A DNA stretch of 64,000 nucleotides from CATOSK01 sp963665735 (GCA_963665735.1 OY762444.1:3286001-3350000), one strand, 5' to 3'. Positions 44,541 through 53,609 are shown, counted from the first letter of the stretch. A program made the numbers and translations. The notes: generated from the letters alone by a model not told the origin.

Positions 44541-47201
44541 TTAACGGCGGGAATAGAGGTGGAAGTCCGCCGAGTACCAGTCATCGCGCAGTTCCCGGAC
44601 GAGGGCGTACTCCAGGGCCGACTCCCAGGCGCGGCGGCTGGCGGCCTGCTGCCGGAAAAAATCGGCGTCTTGCCGCAGCTCTTCCCAAACCGATTCCTCC
44701 CCCCGGTTTTCTCCCGGCCGGCGGTAACTTTCCGGGAACCAGAGCAGGTCTCCCCACGGCCCGGACTTTTCGTAGGTTTCCTCCAATTCTGGCCCACCGT
44801 CGCCGTTGCGCACGGCGATAAGCAGGGCGGCGGCTCCGGTATCCCCGGCCTGGGAGGGCGCGACACAACCGGAGCGCCAGTCCATTGCGTTCTCTTCCTT
44901 GAAACAGCGGTGCTGCAGCGCGCCGGAATCCGTTTCGTTACGGACGTACCATTGGAAGGGATACCAGGTGTCGTAGTCCACCAGGACACGGGGGTTCCCC
45001 ATTCCACCCCCACCCTGGCCCTCCCCCTCGTAGGGGGAGGGGATTCTGCGGCCCTCCCCCTGGTAGGGGGAGGGGATTCTCCCATCGGGCGATAAGGCCG
45101 CTCCTTCCCGCAGCATCGCGTACACTGTTTTGAGGTCGGCGCTGCCCTGGGCGTAGGCCAGGATTTCCAGGTTGGAATCGTCGAAGGTGTAGGCTGCGCG
45201 GAGGCTGCTGTAGAGGGTGAAACCCAGCAGCAGCCCGGCCAGACCCAGCCCGGTAAGGGCCAGCCCCCGGCCGGCCCGTTCGGCCCGCACCAGGCAGGCC
45301 CACACCACCGCGAGGAGGGCCAGGCCCAGCAGGATGGCCCAATGGGGCCAGGACAGGGCGATGTCTTCCGCCAGGTAGTCCCGGGCCAGATAGACTCCCA
45401 CGGCGATTCCGGCGGGTACGATTATGAGAATCAACGCCGTTCCGTGGCGGAGGGCGGTTTTCCAGCGCACGCGGGTGAGAAGTTCCCCCAGGAACTTGCC
45501 GGCCAGGAAGATGAAGGGCAGGGTGATGTTGACCACCAGCCAGGGCATTTTTTCGCTGGCGACGGTATAGGCCGCCAGGGTCAGCGCCGCCCAGACCGCC
45601 AGTACCAGCCCGAAGGTGTCGGCCTTCCTCAGAAAATACAGCGCCGCCGCCAACCCAAAGGTCAAGGGCAGCGTTTCGTACACCGAAAGCTCGACCATGT
45701 AGTAGTACCAGGGCTGGTTGCCGCGGGCGACGTCCTGCTGGGCAATCCAGTAGCCCATGCTTTGCCAGAAGCCGGTGAGGATGCCGGCCCAGTTGGTGAA
45801 GAGGGTGGTGTAGCAGACCAGCCAGAGGGAGTAGAAAATGGCGGCGCAGGTCAGCCAAACCCCGGCCCGCCAGGCCAGGCCCAGTACCAGGGAGGCCAGC
45901 AGCAGCGCCGTTATGATGCCCAGGGCCGAGACGTAGTTCCACGGGATGCCGTTGGAGGACATCATTACGTTGATTCCGGTGGGGAGGAGGGCATGGACCT
46001 GACCGGCCAGGTTGACCGACGGCGTAAACAGGACGACGTAAACCGCCGCCAGCCCGGACAGAATCATTCCAGCGGCCAGTCGGCTGCGCCAGCCGCGAGG
46101 TTCCACCACCAATACCGCCGCCGACGTTGCGGCCAACGCCAGGCAAATAAACCCGTCCACGGCCCAGACTCCCAGCGGGCGGGTCAGCAGCGCTACCGCG
46201 CCGGCCGATATTCCCAAGGGCGGCAAAACGGCTGCCGCCAGTCCCCGGCCCGGAAAACCGGCGGCCCAGGCCCACGCGACAACCCCGGCCGCCGCCATCA
46301 GGGCCACCAGTCCGTGGATTGCCGGGGGGAAGGCCGCCACCGGCAGCAGCAACTCCGGGCCTCCCCAGTGGGGAGCACCGACTATTCCGGTGGACTCACC
46401 GCCGCGACTGAGCAAGTCCAGACCCAACAGGTCTTGAAACATCCCACCCAAGGCCGACCACTGGGGCAGCGTCAGGGTAAACAGCAGCAGGAAAAACCCC
46501 GCCGGGCCGGCCGCTCCCGCCAGCTTTTCCCGCCTCGTCGCTACGGCGGCCCAATGGGGCAGGGCCAGCAAGAAGGCAATCCCCCCGAATATCAGGGTTA
46601 CGAAATAGGCCGTTTCCTTGGTGGCGAACATCAACGCCAGCAATCCGGCGGCCAAGTAAAGGTAGCGGTCGCGCTCTTCGTGGACGTATCGCCAGAACAG
46701 GGTCAGCAGGGCGGCGGACCAGAAGGCCATCAAAATGTCGTTGCGCCCGAACCTGGCGAAGTAAAGCAGGGCCGGCGAGGCCGCCAGCATGACCGCGGTA
46801 AACAAGGCCCCCCAGTCGCCCAGGTATCGCCGCAAAAAGTAGGGGACTGCCACCAGCGCAACGCCGAACAGGGCGTAGGCCAGCCGGGCCGTGGTGTCGG
46901 TGTCTCCCAATAACCAGAAGACAACGGCGGTCATTTCGATTTGCAGCGGGCCGTGCATCCACGGGGAGTGAACGTACTCCACCATGTTGGCGAGCTGCCA
47001 AGACTGGTGCAAGTGGATGGCCTCGTCGTAGTGCATCGCCCGGCCGTCCAATTCCCACAGCCGCATCGCCAGGGACACCGCCAACAGCGCCAGAAAAGCC
47101 GCTTCCAGCCACCCCACCCGGGGCAGCCGTTGCGTTATTCCACCCAACGGACTCACCGCGCCGCGCCGTCCATTTTCGGCCTTGGGACGCCGGCAAGCCA
47201 A
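44541..47201 (-). CDS. TIGR03663-type polytopic membrane protein (GT39/PMT-like) with repeat invasion
   Basis: An 886-residue protein with about 12-14 hydrophobic segments. The N-terminus shows the GT-C pattern: RLWELDGRAMHYDEAIHLHQ (the D-E after helix 1), HGPLQIEMTAVVFWLLGDTD and PALLYFARFGRNDILMAFW. This group is known from Chloroflexi and archaea and is probably a lipid-linked sugar transferase. Residues about 706-733 (RIPSPYQGEG, RRIPSPYEGEGQ) come from two in-frame R3 copies at 45003-45083 in the extracytoplasmic tail. The start is a TTG at 47199-47201; no ATG is suitably placed. Confidence 0.85.
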   Translation of the reverse strand: MACRRPKAENGRRGAVSPLGGITQRLPRVGWLEAAFLALLAVSLAMRLWELDGRAMHYDEAIHLHQSWQLANMVEYVHSPWMHGPLQIEMTAVVFWLLGDTDTTARLAYALFGVALVAVPYFLRRYLGDWGALFTAVMLAASPALLYFARFGRNDILMAFWSAALLTLFWRYVHEERDRYLYLAAGLLALMFATKETAYFVTLIFGGIAFLLALPHWAAVATRREKLAGAAGPAGFFLLLFTLTLPQWSALGGMFQDLLGLDLLSRGGESTGIVGAPHWGGPELLLPVAAFPPAIHGLVALMAAAGVVAWAWAAGFPGRGLAAAVLPPLGISAGAVALLTRPLGVWAVDGFICLALAATSAAVLVVEPRGWRSRLAAGMILSGLAAVYVVLFTPSVNLAGQVHALLPTGINVMMSSNGIPWNYVSALGIITALLLASLVLGLAWRAGVWLTCAAIFYSLWLVCYTTLFTNWAGILTGFWQSMGYWIAQQDVARGNQPWYYYMVELSVYETLPLTFGLAAALYFLRKADTFGLVLAVWAALTLAAYTVASEKMPWLVVNITLPFIFLAGKFLGELLTRVRWKTALRHGTALILIIVPAGIAVGVYLARDYLAEDIALSWPHWAILLGLALLAVVWACLVRAERAGRGLALTGLGLAGLLLGFTLYSSLRAAYTFDDSNLEILAYAQGSADLKTVYAMLREGAALSPDGRIPSPYQGEGRRIPSPYEGEGQGGGGMGNPRVLVDYDTWYPFQWYVRNETDSGALQHRCFKEENAMDWRSGCVAPSQAGDTGAAALLIAVRNGDGGPELEETYEKSGPWGDLLWFPESYRRPGENRGEESVWEELRQDADFFRQQAASRRAWESALEYALVRELRDDWYSADFHLYSRR
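45003..45083. repeat. Two R3 copies inside the coding sequence
   Basis: Hairpins of CCTCCCCC-loop-GGGGGAGG form occur at about 45019-45045 and 45051-45078. They keep the reading frame and add about 27 residues (GRIPSPYQGEG then RRIPSPYEGEGQGGGG). Confidence 0.85.
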
Positions 47202-47279
47202 ATCCCCGCCATAGAGCCGCAGACTTTTAGCCGGCGGGTGGGACGGGCCGGCAAGGTCTTTGGCCGGATGGATTTACGG

Positions 47280-49664
47280 TTATGGGACATCAGCTCGCTC
47301 ATAAACAACTACGCCGTCGGAGGCGAAAGCGATTGTCATAAATTCCTCAAAACTGGTCAATCCTCCCCCGCCGTAGGTCTGTCTCTCACGCCGTCCTACG
47401 AAAACATATCGCACTTCGTACTGGTCCAAAAGCCCCAAAACCGTGCCGGCATCCCCGCTTTCGTAGATTAACCGCGCGTCTTCCGTCCTTTCGGCTACGA
47501 AATCCACATTCCCCCGCCATTGCTGTTCGTGGCCGGGCCAACCAAGGATAGTGGCCCGCCCCGTGGCCGACGACACCCGCCCGTAGTCGGAATAGTCCGG
47601 CCCCACGGCCTCGACAATCCTGCCCGGCCCGGCCTCGGCGTTAAACCAGGTTATTGCCGCGTACTCGCCGGGGTCGGAGCGTTGGACGAAGGCCAGCCCG
47701 TCCAGCGTCTTGTCGGTGAATCGGTAGCCGTCGCTGCCGATACCCGTGCGGTCGGCAATCATGCCCACCGGATAATACAGCGACGCCATGACCATTGCCG
47801 CAATCAAGCCGGCGAACCCGTACCCGGCCATTTTCCCCGCCAGTTTAAGGGATTTGGGGCGTGACACCCAATAATACACTCCCCAAGCCCCGGCGATAGT
47901 CAATAAGAACCAGCATTGATAGTAGAGCTTGAACACCGTATTCATGCGGTTGCCGAAGAAGTCCGCCAGGAAAAACAACTCGGTCATCGCCAGGAGGTAA
48001 AACCCCGCCGCCGCCAGAACCAAGGGAAAGGCAATGGCCGAGTCCTTGCCCGGCCCGGCCCGCAGCAGCGCACTCACTCCCGCAATCCAAGCCAAGGCCA
48101 GCAGCGGCCCGACAACTAACAGACGGTTGACCAAGCTCAATTCCACGGGTTGCGGGTCGGAGACGAAAGCCGGCACGATGACGACGGCCAAGGCCCACAG
48201 CAGCAGCGGCCCGATGCAGACCAAGCCGAACAGGGCCATAGCCGGCCCGTTTCTCCCTCGGAAAATTGGCAGGCTACCCCACTGTTTCAGCGCAAAGCCA
48301 CCGGCCAGCGTCACCGGGAGGCCCATTGCCAGCAAAAACAGGATTGGGCGGGAACCCGGCCCGGTTACCGGCAAGACGCCGGCGGCCTGGCTGTCCAGAC
48401 TCCAGTAGAAGGGGAGGAACAACGCCACCGACGCAATCAACGCCGGAATTACCAACCCGGCTGTCCTTGTTGCCGCCCGGCCCAAGTCGGGCCAACGGTA
48501 ATCCACGCCGGCGGAAGTATGGCCGGCGCTTTTGACGAAAACCGCAACTGCCAGAATCGCCACGAAAACCGGCAAGTCCCAGGTGTTGATGAAAGCCAAG
48601 GCCCCGGCCGGCAGAGCGACGGCGGCCAACTCCACCAGATAGCGGCGCGCCCATAGCAGGCCCGGCGGTTCTTTTGACTGCGTAAGGTTCAAGACCGCCC
48701 CCAGAAACAGGGCCAGGAAGGGCAGGCTCAATACGTGGGGATGCAGGTCGCCCAGGGCGAAGGAAAAAAAGGGGAACTCGGTGATGGTGTAGTCCAGGCT
48801 TTGCCCGTCGCGCAGAGTGTCAATTACCCGCGTCGCCCGCCACCACCACCAAGGGGTTTCGGGAAAGACCCCGCCGGCTCCGGCGTCCGCCGCCGTCAGT
48901 CCCTTAATCGCCAGCCAGTCCCAAAACCCGCCGCCGGCCCACCCCCGGACATGAACCAATTCCAGGAACCCGGCCAGGTTGCTGACCATCGCCAGCAGGA
49001 AAACCGCCAAGATTCCGGTTGCGGCGGCGGCTTGCCAATGTCCTCCGGCCAGCCGCACCAGGTTGGCGGCCAATCCGAAAACGCCGATGGCGGCCAGCGC
49101 GGGAATCGAGGCCATCCCCAGGTTGTAAGCCACCGCACCGGCGGTTGCCGTCAACTTGGCAACCGCAGCGACCATGAAATGCCCGAAGTAGTAGTAGCTG
49201 ATGGGGTGGCCGGCCAGCCAAGGGTCTTCCGGCGGATAAGCGGTACTGTGCAGGACGGCGTTGAGAAACGCCAAGTCCATCGGCTTTTCGGTGTGGTTGA
49301 TTTCCGGGGTGTCGGCGACAATAGCCAACCAGAAAAGGAAGAATGCCAGAAAGACGGCTTCGGCGGCCAGCAGCATCCGCCAATCCGCCCGCACAAACCC
49401 GATGATTTCCGCTTTTTGGCGCCGGGACAGCCACGCCGACAGGACGATTCCGGCGGCAACCAAGGCAACCAAGGTCAGTTGGGACACCGGGGCCAGCCGG
49501 CTCAAACCCAGCAGCCACGCCGCGTAAGAAAACAGTACCAGCGCCAGCGGTTTGGCCAGGGTGTAACCCCGGTCGGGGAGCCGGTGGAAGAGACGGAAGG
49601 CCAGGGGGAAGGCAATCAGCCCCAACCCTTGCAGGACGATGAACCAAAGTAGAGGCGCAACCAA
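47280..49664 (-). CDS. DUF2298 (YYY-motif) polytopic membrane protein
   Basis: A 794-residue protein with about 14-16 hydrophobic segments. It carries the family motif HPISYYYFGHF (153-163), the origin of the name YYY domain, plus EFPFFSFALGDLHPHVLSLPF and FINTWDLPVF. The late soluble part has YGRVSSATGRATILGWPGHEQQWRG and VRYVFVGRRE. The family is restricted largely to Chloroflexi and archaea and is linked to TIGR03663 proteins, as here (78 bp apart, same strand). A role in envelope glycan transfer is inferred. The start is a TTG (49662-49664) without a strong ribosome-binding site. Confidence 0.9.
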   Translation of the reverse strand: MVAPLLWFIVLQGLGLIAFPLAFRLFHRLPDRGYTLAKPLALVLFSYAAWLLGLSRLAPVSQLTLVALVAAGIVLSAWLSRRQKAEIIGFVRADWRMLLAAEAVFLAFFLFWLAIVADTPEINHTEKPMDLAFLNAVLHSTAYPPEDPWLAGHPISYYYFGHFMVAAVAKLTATAGAVAYNLGMASIPALAAIGVFGLAANLVRLAGGHWQAAAATGILAVFLLAMVSNLAGFLELVHVRGWAGGGFWDWLAIKGLTAADAGAGGVFPETPWWWWRATRVIDTLRDGQSLDYTITEFPFFSFALGDLHPHVLSLPFLALFLGAVLNLTQSKEPPGLLWARRYLVELAAVALPAGALAFINTWDLPVFVAILAVAVFVKSAGHTSAGVDYRWPDLGRAATRTAGLVIPALIASVALFLPFYWSLDSQAAGVLPVTGPGSRPILFLLAMGLPVTLAGGFALKQWGSLPIFRGRNGPAMALFGLVCIGPLLLWALAVVIVPAFVSDPQPVELSLVNRLLVVGPLLALAWIAGVSALLRAGPGKDSAIAFPLVLAAAGFYLLAMTELFFLADFFGNRMNTVFKLYYQCWFLLTIAGAWGVYYWVSRPKSLKLAGKMAGYGFAGLIAAMVMASLYYPVGMIADRTGIGSDGYRFTDKTLDGLAFVQRSDPGEYAAITWFNAEAGPGRIVEAVGPDYSDYGRVSSATGRATILGWPGHEQQWRGNVDFVAERTEDARLIYESGDAGTVLGLLDQYEVRYVFVGRRERQTYGGGGLTSFEEFMTIAFASDGVVVYERADVP

Positions 49665-50197
49665 AATGGTTAATGAGTTGCCAAAGGGACGCCGGAGTTA
49701 GTGGGGTGCCTTCATGGAAATGGTGATTGGTGAAGGATGTATCGTCATGTCGGCGGAGGTCTGTATTCAGGAATCCTTGCTATTGAGGACACTGTTCCAT
49801 GCCTGGCATTTCTGGATTCCGGCCCCGTATCAAGTACGGGGTGACGTTCTTTCGCCGGAATGACGGGTTTATGCGGGAAGTCATCATAACAACATCATCA
49901 TGCCGGAGCAGGTAGGTATCCAGAAATCCTTGCCACTAAGGGGGCTGTTCGATGCTTGGCGTTTCTGGATTCCGGCTTTCGCCGGAATGACGGGTTGGTG
50001 CAGGAAATCATCATAACAACATCGTCATGCCGGCGCAGGTCTGTATTCAGGAATCCTTGCTATTGAGGACACTGTTCGATGCCTGGCGTTTCTGGATTCC
50101 GGCTTTCGCCGGAATGACGGGCTTGTGCAGGAAGTCATCATAATGACGGCGACGGACCGCCAGGTTGGGCAACTCCATCATACCGGGCAATCGGCGG
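49665..50197. repeat. Gene-free tract: triplicated R6+R1 composite
   Basis: A block with CATGCCGG, R6 (ATCC(A/T)G(A/G)AATCCTTGC), CACTGTTC(C/G)ATGCCTGGC and R1 occurs three times (about 49745, 49905 and 50025). R1 copies lie at about 49808-49867 (with i2), 49962-49996 and 50091-50125. Each is followed by TCATCATAA. Nothing else is seen. Confidence 0.85.
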
Positions 50198-51178
50198 TCA
50201 AAGGGGTCGGCCGGCCTCCTCGGGAGAGACCGGGGAAAGCAGGGATTCAACAAAGTCCTGCGGGTCAAAGGGGGCCAGGTCACTGAGGGATTCTCCGGTG
50301 CCGATGAACATTATCGGCACTTCCAACTCCTGCTTGATGGACAGGGCGATTCCGCCGCGGGCGGTTCCGTCCAGCTTGGCGAGGAAAATGCCGGTGCAGT
50401 CCACCGCCTCTTTGAAGGATTGGGCTTGGGCCAGCCCGTTATGGCCGGTGGTGGCGTCCAGAGTCAGCAGCACCTGGTGGGGCGCCGTTGGGTCCAGGCG
50501 GTTGATGACCCGGCGGACTTTCTTCAACTCTTCCATCAGGTTGGCCTTGTTGTGGAGCCGGCCCGCCGTGTCCACAATCAACACATCCGCTTGCCTCGCC
50601 TTGGCCGCCTGGTAAGCGTCGAAGGCCACCGCGCCGGGGTCGGCCCCGGAGCCGTGCCGGATAATGTCCACGCCAACCCGCCCGGCCAGAATCTCCAACT
50701 GTTCCTCGGCGGCGGCGCGGAAGGTGTCCGCCGCTCCCAAGACTACTTTATGCCCGGCGTTCTTGAAGTGGTAGGCCAGCTTGGCGATGCTGGTGGTCTT
50801 GCCCACGCCGTTGACGCCCACCATCAACACCACGTAGGGTTTGGCGGTTTCGTCGTCGTCCAGCCACAACGATTCGTCACCGTCGCCGGCCAATTCCGCG
50901 GCCAGCGACTCTTTCAGCAAGTCAAACACCTGCTCCGGTTCGCTGACCCGGTTGTCCCTGACCTCCGCCTTCAACCGTTCCACGATTTGCAGGGAAGTTT
51001 CCACCCCCACGTCGGCGGAAATAAGAATTTCCTCGATTTCTTCCCAAAGGTCGTCATCCAACTCGGACGAGCGGAGCAGCCCGAAGATTTTGCCGAACCA
51101 GCGTTCCCGGCTGCGCTTGACCCCTTCGTCGGTCTGGCGTTTGTTTTCGGTGCGGTCGCGTTTGAAGATGCTGAACAT
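50198..51178 (-). CDS. ftsY: Signal recognition particle receptor FtsY
   Basis: A 326-residue SRP GTPase of the FtsY type. An N-domain (residues about 25-110) precedes the G-domain: G1 GVNGVGKT (121-128), G2-region DTFRAAAEEQL, G3 DTAGR (203-207), G4 AKLDGTARGG and the closing GTGESLSDLAPFDPQDFVESLL. The acidic A-domain is very short, so membrane contact is by the N-terminal basic helix (FSIFKRDR). It docks ribosome-SRP complexes at the membrane. It is the last gene of the dsbA-like/rnc/ftsY run, 36 bp after rnc. Confidence 0.97.
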   Translation of the reverse strand: MFSIFKRDRTENKRQTDEGVKRSRERWFGKIFGLLRSSELDDDLWEEIEEILISADVGVETSLQIVERLKAEVRDNRVSEPEQVFDLLKESLAAELAGDGDESLWLDDDETAKPYVVLMVGVNGVGKTTSIAKLAYHFKNAGHKVVLGAADTFRAAAEEQLEILAGRVGVDIIRHGSGADPGAVAFDAYQAAKARQADVLIVDTAGRLHNKANLMEELKKVRRVINRLDPTAPHQVLLTLDATTGHNGLAQAQSFKEAVDCTGIFLAKLDGTARGGIALSIKQELEVPIMFIGTGESLSDLAPFDPQDFVESLLSPVSPEEAGRPL

Positions 51179-51214
51179 ATCGCTGTTGTGTCAAGCAGAT
51201 TAGAGTTGCCCGTC

Positions 51215-51925
51215 CTAATTGGTGGTTTCCGATGTCTCCGGGGCGGAGCGGGTCATTGCGTCGGCGGCTGCGGCCCGCTCGGCGTCGGCTTTTTTGCCGC
51301 CCTGCCCCCGGCCAACCACCACGTCGGCGACCAGGGCTTCGACGGTAAAGACCGGGTTGTGGTCCGGGCCGGACTTGTCCACCACCCGGTAGCTGGGGGC
51401 CGGCTTGCCCTGGGCTTGCAGGTATTCCTGGAATCGGGATTTGGGGTCTTTGGGCGGCACGCCGGAAAGACAGGATTGTTCCAGAGCGTTGCCCAAGGTA
51501 TTTTTGACCAGGGTTCGGGCTTGGTCATAACCCTGGTCCAGGTAGGTCGCCGCGGTCAAAGCCTCAAAGGCCGCCGCCAGTATGGAATCCCGGTTTCTCC
51601 CGCCGGAAGTTTCCTCACCCTTGCCCAGCAACAGGTGTCGGCCCAGTTCCAGCCCCCGCGCCGCTTGGGACAGGCTTTCCCGGCAGACCAGGGCGGCCCG
51701 GATTTTGGTAAGTTCCCCCTCGTCCAGGTGAGGCAAGCGGTGGTAGAGTTCGGTGGACACCACCAACTCCAGTACCGAGTCCCCCAGGAACTCCAGCCTT
51801 TCGTAAGACTCCGGGGATGCCCCGCCCTGTTCGTTGAGGAAAGAACGGTGAATCAGGGCTTGCCGGAGCAAGCCCTGATTGCGAAAGCGAAACCCGATGG
51901 TTGATTCCAGGTCGCTGCCGGACAA
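51215..51925 (-). CDS. rnc: Ribonuclease III
   Basis: A 236-residue protein. The RNase III signature ERLEFLGDSVL (42-52) carries the catalytic E and D, and the second acidic site is in AAAFEALTAATYLD. A C-terminal dsRNA-binding domain spans about 160-230 (PKSRFQEYLQAQGKPAPSYRVV; GKKADAERAAAADAM). It cleaves double-stranded RNA and processes rRNA precursors. The start is probably TTG 51925, with AGAGG a few bases upstream overlapping the stop of the DsbA-family gene. In-frame DNA further upstream lies inside that gene and is not RNase III-like. Confidence 0.95.
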   Translation of the reverse strand: MSGSDLESTIGFRFRNQGLLRQALIHRSFLNEQGGASPESYERLEFLGDSVLELVVSTELYHRLPHLDEGELTKIRAALVCRESLSQAARGLELGRHLLLGKGEETSGGRNRDSILAAAFEALTAATYLDQGYDQARTLVKNTLGNALEQSCLSGVPPKDPKSRFQEYLQAQGKPAPSYRVVDKSGPDHNPVFTVEALVADVVVGRGQGGKKADAERAAAADAMTRSAPETSETTN

Positions 51926-51932
51926 GGAGCCT

Positions 51933-52565
51933 CTAAATGACCCCGTGGGGCCAGGGCGGTTGGGGCCGCTTGACTTCGCCGACGTGGGGCAGCGTGGAAA
52001 CCATCGTCGTAAGGTTGTCGTAGATGGCGGCGGCCTCTTCGTCCGGGGGAATGAACATCTTGATGAAGGCCGAACCGCCGCCGGGGAAGACGTAGGTGGG
52101 AACGCCGAAGGCCCCGTACTCTTCCACCGCCTTGGTGTGGCTTTCCCCGATGTCCTGGAGCAACTGGGGGTCGGCCAGGTCTTCGTAGAACTGGCCCAGG
52201 TCAATGCCGGCGTCGGTGGCCGCGTCCTTGATTACCTGGGGGTCGGCCAGGTCTTTCTTTTCCTCGTGGCGGGCCTTGAGCAAGCTCATAAAGAAGGATT
52301 CGAAGGCGTCCCTGCCCTGCCGCTTAGCGGCCAGACCGGCCTGGTGGGCCAGCAGGGTGGTATCCGAGCCGTCCAGGATACCGGGCTGCTCCCAGACCTT
52401 CCAGTCGTCGCCCTCTTTGCTGTTGATTTGGGCCAGCGAGAAGGGCTGCCAGTCCACTTCAATATCCTGGCCGGTGGTTTCCCTGACTTTCGACAGCCAC
52501 ACGGCTGCGTTGTAAACGAAGGGTCAACGAAAGTCGTAATAGGTGGTGAAGTTCGCCTCTGTCAT
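51933..52565 (-). CDS. DsbA-family oxidoreductase with in-frame TGA (candidate selenoprotein)
   Basis: A 210-residue thioredoxin/DsbA-fold protein (2-hydroxychromene-2-carboxylate isomerase / FrnE-like). From ATG 52563-52565 (AGGAGG 7 bases upstream) the frame reads MTEANFTTYYDFR, then TGA (52524-52526), then PFVYNAAVWLSKV. The TGA sits where relatives have the active-site Cys of CP[FY][VC], so Sec14 is likely. A SECIS-like hairpin follows (52491-52509). The helical insert is at about 60-150 and the cis-Pro loop is GVPTYVF near 166-172. Automated calling would truncate it to a GTG at 52502 and lose the active site. A nonsense mutation is the alternative. Confidence 0.75.
52491..52509 (-). promoter_or_regulatory. 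SECIS-like hairpin after the in-frame TGA
   Basis: In the mRNA, CAGCC-GUGU-GGCUG forms a 5-bp stem with a 4-base loop. It can be extended by an outer CG/CG pair across a bulged U. The loop begins 21 bases after UGA, close to the 18-22 base spacing of the E. coli fdhF SECIS. The bulge is on the 3' side, unlike fdhF, so SelB recognition is unproven. Confidence 0.5.
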
Positions 52566-52608
52566 ACTGCGCCTCCTGCCGTTTGGTTGGCCGTTCCTGA
52601 CTGTCTGA

Positions 52609-52637
52609 ATTGTAGCACACCCCCGGCGCAAGGCCAA
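52609..52637 (-). promoter_or_regulatory. Promoter of the DsbA-like/rnc/ftsY operon
   Basis: On the minus strand: TTGGCC (52632-52637), 17-base spacer, TACAAT (52609-52614) with an extended -10 TGC just before it. Transcription would start near 52602, leaving a leader of about 37 bases with a strong Shine-Dalgarno site. Confidence 0.6.
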
Positions 52638-52690
52638 TAAGGGCGTGGCCGTTGGCCCGGGTCATCCAATCCTCCCGACCCTGCCAAACG

Positions 52691-53245
52691 CTAGCCGCTT
52701 TGCCTTTGTCGCTGGAACAGTCCGTGAACCCTGCTCACTGCCGGGCTGCCCAACCTTTCCAGCACCAACTGACAGATTCGCAGGCCGGGGGACAGCTTAC
52801 ATTCGTAAGGGCCGTTGTTCAGGATTTCCAGACGCAACTGCCCTTCAAAGGTGGCATGAACCGTTGGAGCGGTTTGGTGAATGGATATGCCCAACCTGGC
52901 GAATGAACTTCTCCCTTCTACTCGTCCCGAAAGATAATTGGGTAGCTTGATGTATTCCCTGGTATATGCCAGGACGAACTGGCGGGGCGCGAGGTCGAAG
53001 TTGTCCCCTTCTTCAAGCGTCGTTTCAATCCCAAAGGCATTGGCGATTTCCTCCACGTCCCCCACTTTCGCCAAGTCTATGGTAGTTGAGACGCCTGGGA
53101 TGTCGAGGGTGTTGAATGTCGTGAATTTGTTGCTGAGCCGCAGGTCAACGGAAGAAGGGGTGACTTGTTCCCCATCTATTTCGGGAGTGAATGACAGCCT
53201 CCCACTTCGTATCTCCATCCAGATTTCGTGGTCGCTAAGTACCAT
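52691..53245 (-). CDS. dcd: dCTP deaminase
   Basis: A 184-residue dCTP deaminase/dUTPase-fold protein. Motifs: PSSVDLRLSNKF (30-41), the substrate loop GRVEGRSSFARLG (107-119), IHQTAPTVHATFEGQLRLE (catalytic E140 region) and the C-terminal CQLVLERL. It deaminates dCTP to dUTP (or to dUMP in bifunctional forms) for dTTP synthesis. The start ATG 53245 overlaps the upstream gene by 11 bp, so translation is coupled. Length is normal. Confidence 0.95.
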   Translation of the reverse strand: MVLSDHEIWMEIRSGRLSFTPEIDGEQVTPSSVDLRLSNKFTTFNTLDIPGVSTTIDLAKVGDVEEIANAFGIETTLEEGDNFDLAPRQFVLAYTREYIKLPNYLSGRVEGRSSFARLGISIHQTAPTVHATFEGQLRLEILNNGPYECKLSPGLRICQLVLERLGSPAVSRVHGLFQRQRQSG

Positions 53246-53561
53246 TTTCCAGTTCTTTCACCCAGTTGCGGAAGGTCAGTACGGTGTCTTTTTCCGCATT
53301 TGTCACCTGGATCCTGGGGCCGGAAGTAAGAGTCTCGGCGGGGATGTCAACCAGCACCCCATTCTCCACGTCTGCAATGATAAAGGCGTGCAGAAATTTG
53401 CCGTCAGGGATTACGTGCTGCTTGGGAACAAAGGACGTGAAATGCCCTTCGTGGTTCTCAAACTGCACGATATACTCCCCGAACTGCGGCCATTCGTGGA
53501 CTTTGAGGCAGTTCACCAGCACCGGCTCCGGGTCTTGTCTCCATTCGGGAATTTTAACCAT
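53235..53561 (-). CDS. Conserved-looking protein of unknown function upstream of dcd
   Basis: A 108-residue beta-rich protein: EPVLVNCLKVHEWPQFGEYIV, FVPKQHVIPDGKFLHAFIIADV and VLTFRNWVKELE. No recognised motif. Its stop lies inside the dcd start region (11-bp overlap), which ties it to dcd expression and suggests a related job. ATG 53561 is chosen; an in-frame ATG at 53612 lies inside the 29-bp inverted repeat and is less likely. GGTGAG stands about 9 bases upstream. Confidence 0.6.
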   Translation of the reverse strand: MVKIPEWRQDPEPVLVNCLKVHEWPQFGEYIVQFENHEGHFTSFVPKQHVIPDGKFLHAFIIADVENGVLVDIPAETLTSGPRIQVTNAEKDTVLTFRNWVKELENGT

Positions 53562-53609
53562 CGCTAACTCACCCCTAAACGATTGCTTGGCCGAAACGGG
53601 CCGGACTTT

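Noticed and set aside
51926..52204. N-terminal extension of RNase III
   Set aside because: It overlaps the DsbA-family gene in another frame and has no family similarity; TTG 51925 gives normal length.
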